From Oscillospiraceae bacterium (GTDB lineage: Bacteria > Bacillota > Clostridia > Oscillospirales > Oscillospiraceae): a stretch of DNA of 8,217 nt. The notes under the pieces were generated by a model. The model saw only the letters and a list, made by a program, of their open reading frames with translations, did no database searches and was not told the DNA's origin. A program made the position numbers and the translations under genes. This document shows, piece after piece, positions 5,710-8,217 of this stretch (position 1 is its first letter; each line of letters starts with the position of its first letter). Location: contig JAEDKW010000051.1 of the NCBI GenBank assembly GCA_016295615.1, positions 1 through 8,217 on the forward strand, written 5' to 3'.

Positions 5710-6480
5710 TCAAAGGACCTTTGAAAGAAAGTCCTGCAGTCTCGGGTGCTGAGGATTGCCGAACAGCTCTTCGGGTGTGCCTTCTTCCAGCAGTCTGCCG
5801 TCTGCCATAAACAGGACGCGGTTGCCGACCTCGCGGGCGAAGCCCATCTCGTGTGTGACCACGACCATCGTCATGCCCTCGTGAGCCAGCTCCTTCATCA
5901 CCTCCAGCACCTCGCCGACCATCTCGGGGTCGAGCGCGGAGGTCGGCTCGTCGAAGAGCATGACCTCGGGCTCCATCATCAGCGCGCGCACGATGGCAAT
6001 ACGCTGTTTCTGACCGCCGGAGAGCTGGATGGGATAGGCGTCGGCGCGATCCGCAAGACCGACACGGTGAAGAAGCTTCATCGCCTTTTCTTCGGCGGCT
6101 GCCTTTGCCATACGCTTGACCTGAATGGGGGCAAGCGTCAGGTTTTCCATGATGGTCTTGTGCGGGAAGAGATTGAAGTGCTGGAACACCATGCCCATCT
6201 TTTGGCGGTGTTCGTCAATGTTGAGCTTGACCGGCTTGCCCTCGGCATTCGGCGCTTTTTTCTTCGTGATGTCCACGCCGTCGAAAATGATCTCGCCGTC
6301 GGAGGGCTCCTCCAGAAGGTTGAGAGAGCGCAGGAAGGTGGACTTGCCGCTGCCGGAGGGTCCGATGATCACCATTACGTCGCCGCGGTTGATATCCACG
6401 CTGATGCCGTCAAGCGCCTTGATTGCGCCTCTGTTATAGTATTTCTTCAGGTTTTTGACCTCAATCAGCTTTTCATTCAT
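5710..6480 (-). CDS. Polar amino acid ABC transporter, ATP-binding protein (GlnQ type)
   Basis: Cytoplasmic ATPase of an amino-acid importer, 256 residues. All motifs are intact: Walker A GPSGSGKST (40-48), Q-loop VFQHFNLFPH (98-107, Q100), signature LSGGQKQR (153-160), Walker B VMLFDEPTSALDPE (173-186) with E178 as catalytic residue, and switch histidine H210 in VVTHEMGFAREV. It is about 10-15 residues longer than usual for this family because of a charged insert at about 72-90, before the Q-loop. The ATG overlaps the permease stop (ATGA), with GAGG seven bases upstream, so translation is coupled to the permease. It energises import through that permease. The GlnQ/HisP/ArtP class is certain; the exact amino acid is not. 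Confidence 0.96.
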   Translation of the reverse strand: MNEKLIEVKNLKKYYNRGAIKALDGISVDINRGDVMVIIGPSGSGKSTFLRSLNLLEEPSDGEIIFDGVDITKKKAPNAEGKPVKLNIDEHRQKMGMVFQHFNLFPHKTIMENLTLAPIQVKRMAKAAAEEKAMKLLHRVGLADRADAYPIQLSGGQKQRIAIVRALMMEPEVMLFDEPTSALDPEMVGEVLEVMKELAHEGMTMVVVTHEMGFAREVGNRVLFMADGRLLEEGTPEELFGNPQHPRLQDFLSKVL

Positions 6481-7358
6481 TTTGCGACCTCTTCATACAT
6501 CGGGATCTCCTGTTCGCCTTTCCCGGCAAAACCGACCTTGCGCTTGCGCATGCGCTGGCGGTCACCGCCGTTGCGGCGATCGCCGACGCTCATTTTCTTT
6601 TCAAAGTAGGCGATGACCTTGCTGGTCGGGAAGGTCAGACAGAAGTACATGACGGCGACTACGAGCAGCGGCTCGATGATGAGGAACGTGCCGGCCTGCG
6701 CCGCCTTGACGGCGGCCATCAGATCCTGAACGCCGATGGTATAGGTAATGGCAGACTCCTTGATAATGGTGACGAACTCGTTGCCGATGGCGGGCAGGAT
6801 GTTCTTGATCGCCTGCGGCAGAATGATAAAGCGCATATTCTGCATCTGCGACAGTCCCAGCGAGCGCGCCGCCTCGGTCTGACCGCCGTCAATGGACTGG
6901 ATACCGGCACGGATGATCTCGGCAAGATACGCGCCGGAGTTGAGACCGAGAGCGATCACGCCGGGGAGAAAGCGGTTGAGCTTCAAAAATCCGAAGATGG
7001 TAACGGCGGGCAGGTCGATGACGTTCTTGTTGAACAGCACCTGATACACGATAAACAGCTGCACCAGCAACGGCGTTGCACGCATGACCTCAACATAGAG
7101 CGAGGCGACAAAGCTGATGGGGTTGAAGCGGGCGAGAGCGAAGCCGATGCCGCCCTTCAGCCGCAGCGACCGCTGCGTATCCCGCGGCAGCAGACGGTAA
7201 ATATTGATGTCGGACATACGCATCGTTGCCAGCAGCAGTGCCAGAACGAAGCCCAGCACAACGGTGAAAAAGGAGAGGTACACGGTGCAGAGCATGCCCT
7301 CTTTGAACATTTGCGAATATTGAAAGACTCGTGCAAAACCCGAGGCGGAAATATGCAT
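6477..7358 (-). CDS. Polar amino acid ABC transporter, permease protein (HisM/GlnP type)
   Basis: Membrane permease of 293 residues. Hydrophobic segments lie at about 23-47, 82-108, 130-148, 186-205 and 226-250. The conserved EAA loop that docks onto the ATPase is clear: YLAEIIRAGIQSIDGGQTEA (144-163), then ARSLGLS and the LPQAIKNILPA segment (180-190). MRATPLLVQLFIVY (92-105) is another family signature. It is longer than the usual 215-230 residues, with a polar stretch of about 30 residues after the first segment (48-80) and a basic, Arg/Lys-rich C-terminal tail (about 254-293), probably cytoplasmic. Whether homodimer or paired with another permease is unknown; no second permease is in view. 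The start has AAAGGAG nine bases upstream. It lies between the binding-protein and ATPase genes and overlaps the latter by four bases. Confidence 0.95.
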   Translation of the reverse strand: MHISASGFARVFQYSQMFKEGMLCTVYLSFFTVVLGFVLALLLATMRMSDINIYRLLPRDTQRSLRLKGGIGFALARFNPISFVASLYVEVMRATPLLVQLFIVYQVLFNKNVIDLPAVTIFGFLKLNRFLPGVIALGLNSGAYLAEIIRAGIQSIDGGQTEAARSLGLSQMQNMRFIILPQAIKNILPAIGNEFVTIIKESAITYTIGVQDLMAAVKAAQAGTFLIIEPLLVVAVMYFCLTFPTSKVIAYFEKKMSVGDRRNGGDRQRMRKRKVGFAGKGEQEIPMYEEVAK

Positions 7359-7382
7359 CTCGCGGTGCTCCTTTCTGACAGG

Positions 7383-7420
7383 CGTGATCCGCCCTGCGCA
7401 CAGGCGAAGGGCGGGTCACG
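7383..7420. repeat. Intercistronic hairpin between binding protein and permease genes
   Basis: CGTGATCCGCCCT (7383-7395), a 12-base loop, then AGGGCGGGTCACG (7408-7420). The 13-bp stem has one A/C mismatch in the minus-strand transcript. No T-run follows it on that strand. It starts 18 bases after the binding-protein stop. Such hairpins commonly protect the upstream message, giving more binding protein than permease; that role is inferred. Confidence 0.65.
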
Positions 7421-7438
7421 ACCGGATCTTGTTTTTCG

Positions 7439-8217
7439 TTAATCGAGCAGACCCTCGTAGATGCTGCCGCTGGCGAGTTCGTTTGCCTCGGCGACGAAAG
7501 CGGCCATGGAACCGTCAGACAGAGCGGCGGCGATGGCTTCGTTCACGCCGGCAAGAAGCTCGGCGTTGCCCTTGACCACGCCGACAGCGGAACCGGCGAC
7601 GTCGTAGGGAACGTCAAAGGCGACGTACAGATCGGGATAGTTCTTGGCATAGGCATTGGCAACGGCGGTTTCGATGTAGCCGGCGTCCAGCTTTCCGCCG
7701 AGGATCTCGGAGACGACGTCGGTGACCTTTGCGAGCGTGACGATATCGGCGTTGGGCGTATTCTCAACGGCGAGGTCATACTGAATGGAGGCGAGCTGAG
7801 CGCCAATGGTGAGGCTGGGGTCGTTCAGATCGGACAGGGACGCCCACTTATCCTTGTTGGCGGCGAGCACGCACAGAGACTGACCGCCCTCATAATAAAT
7901 ATCGGAGAAGTCCATGGCCTCCATACGGCTGGGGTCGGGGGACAGACCGGCGACGCCGAGGTCGACGTTGCCGGCGGCAAGCTCGGCAAGAACGCCGTCA
8001 AAGTCCATCGGGATGACCTCAAGCTCGAGACCGAGATAGTCGGCAATGTAACCGGCCAGAGCGAGGTCAAAACCGGCGAGGCTGGCGTTGCCGGCGTCGT
8101 CAATGGCGTAGAATTCATAAGGGGCAAAGTCGGGAGAGGTGGCAACCGTCAGCTTGCCGGGAGTGACGGTGGTGATAGTGGTCTCTTCCTGTGAATTGGA
8201 AGTGTCGGAAGTGTCGG
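7439..8217 (-). CDS. Extracellular solute-binding protein, family 3 (polar amino acid type), partial (5' end outside window)
   Basis: The reading frame enters from the right edge and runs about 259 residues to TAA at 7439; the start codon and signal peptide lie outside. The visible part begins with a Ser/Thr/Asp/Glu-rich linker, as expected after a lipidated N-terminus. A family 3 fold follows: GKLTVATSPDFAPYEF, GFDLALAGYIADYLGLELEV, the MDFDGVLAELAAGNVDLGVA region, then SPDPSRMEAMDFSDIYY with the Arg that in this family usually contacts the amino acid carboxylate, and a C-terminal lobe ending IYEGLLD. In Gram-positives this would be a lipoprotein that captures the solute outside the membrane and delivers it to the permease. 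First visible gene of the operon; the promoter is not in the window. A Met codon at 8008 could be mistaken for the start, but conserved sequence upstream shows it is internal. Confidence 0.95.
   Translation of the reverse strand, partial: DTSDTSNSQEETTITTVTPGKLTVATSPDFAPYEFYAIDDAGNASLAGFDLALAGYIADYLGLELEVIPMDFDGVLAELAAGNVDLGVAGLSPDPSRMEAMDFSDIYYEGGQSLCVLAANKDKWASLSDLNDPSLTIGAQLASIQYDLAVENTPNADIVTLAKVTDVVSEILGGKLDAGYIETAVANAYAKNYPDLYVAFDVPYDVAGSAVGVVKGNAELLAGVNEAIAAALSDGSMAAFVAEANELASGSIYEGLLD

Noticed and set aside
5746..6609. Plus-strand open frame (287 codons) opposite the ABC ATPase
   Set aside because: A shadow of the ATPase gene, which has every expected motif on the minus strand.

Overview
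The window looks like a chromosomal segment from a Gram-positive anaerobe of the Clostridia, probably an Oscillospirales-type gut bacterium. The base composition is moderately GC-rich, and ribosome binding sites are strong AGGAGG-like sequences. The feoA, feoB, FeoB-associated Cys-rich protein and DtxR set is typical of this group. This placement is inference, because no rRNA or other phylogenetic marker is present. No mobile element, CRISPR array, tRNA or rRNA was seen, and no stretch over 300 bases lacks a gene.

Layout from left to right. (1) Positions 1-979, minus strand: a two-gene unit of unknown function. It encodes a DUF2500-type single-pass membrane protein, followed with an ATGA overlap by a secreted lipoprotein that runs off the left edge. 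Its likely promoter sits beside, and partly inside, the terminator of the neighbouring iron operon. (2) Positions 1105-3615, minus strand: the ferrous-iron uptake operon feoA, feoB and a 49-residue Cys-rich FeoB-associated membrane protein, closed by a strong hairpin terminator. (3) Positions 3616-3781: a divergent control region with two promoters and three copies of the inverted repeat GTTAG-N6-CTAAC. (4) Positions 3782-4153, plus strand: a short DtxR-family regulator whose predicted metal ligands are of the iron type. It ends at a perfect hairpin terminator that serves both converging units. (5) Positions 4215-8217, minus strand: a four-gene operon, cut at its 5' end. It encodes a polar amino-acid-type solute-binding protein, a permease, an ATPase and an AbgB-like M20 amidohydrolase.

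How the genes work together. When iron is sufficient, the metal-loaded DtxR protein is expected to bind the GTTAG-N6-CTAAC sites, shut off feoAB and its companion, and probably tune its own promoter. The ABC operon would import an amino-acid-like or N-acylated amino-acid solute, which the cytoplasmic amidohydrolase would cleave; the substrate cannot be read from sequence. The most informative features are the three-operator divergent region, the hairpins between feoA and feoB, and the pairing of an AbgB-like hydrolase with an ABC importer instead of AbgA/AbgT. Nothing here is clearly a new system.
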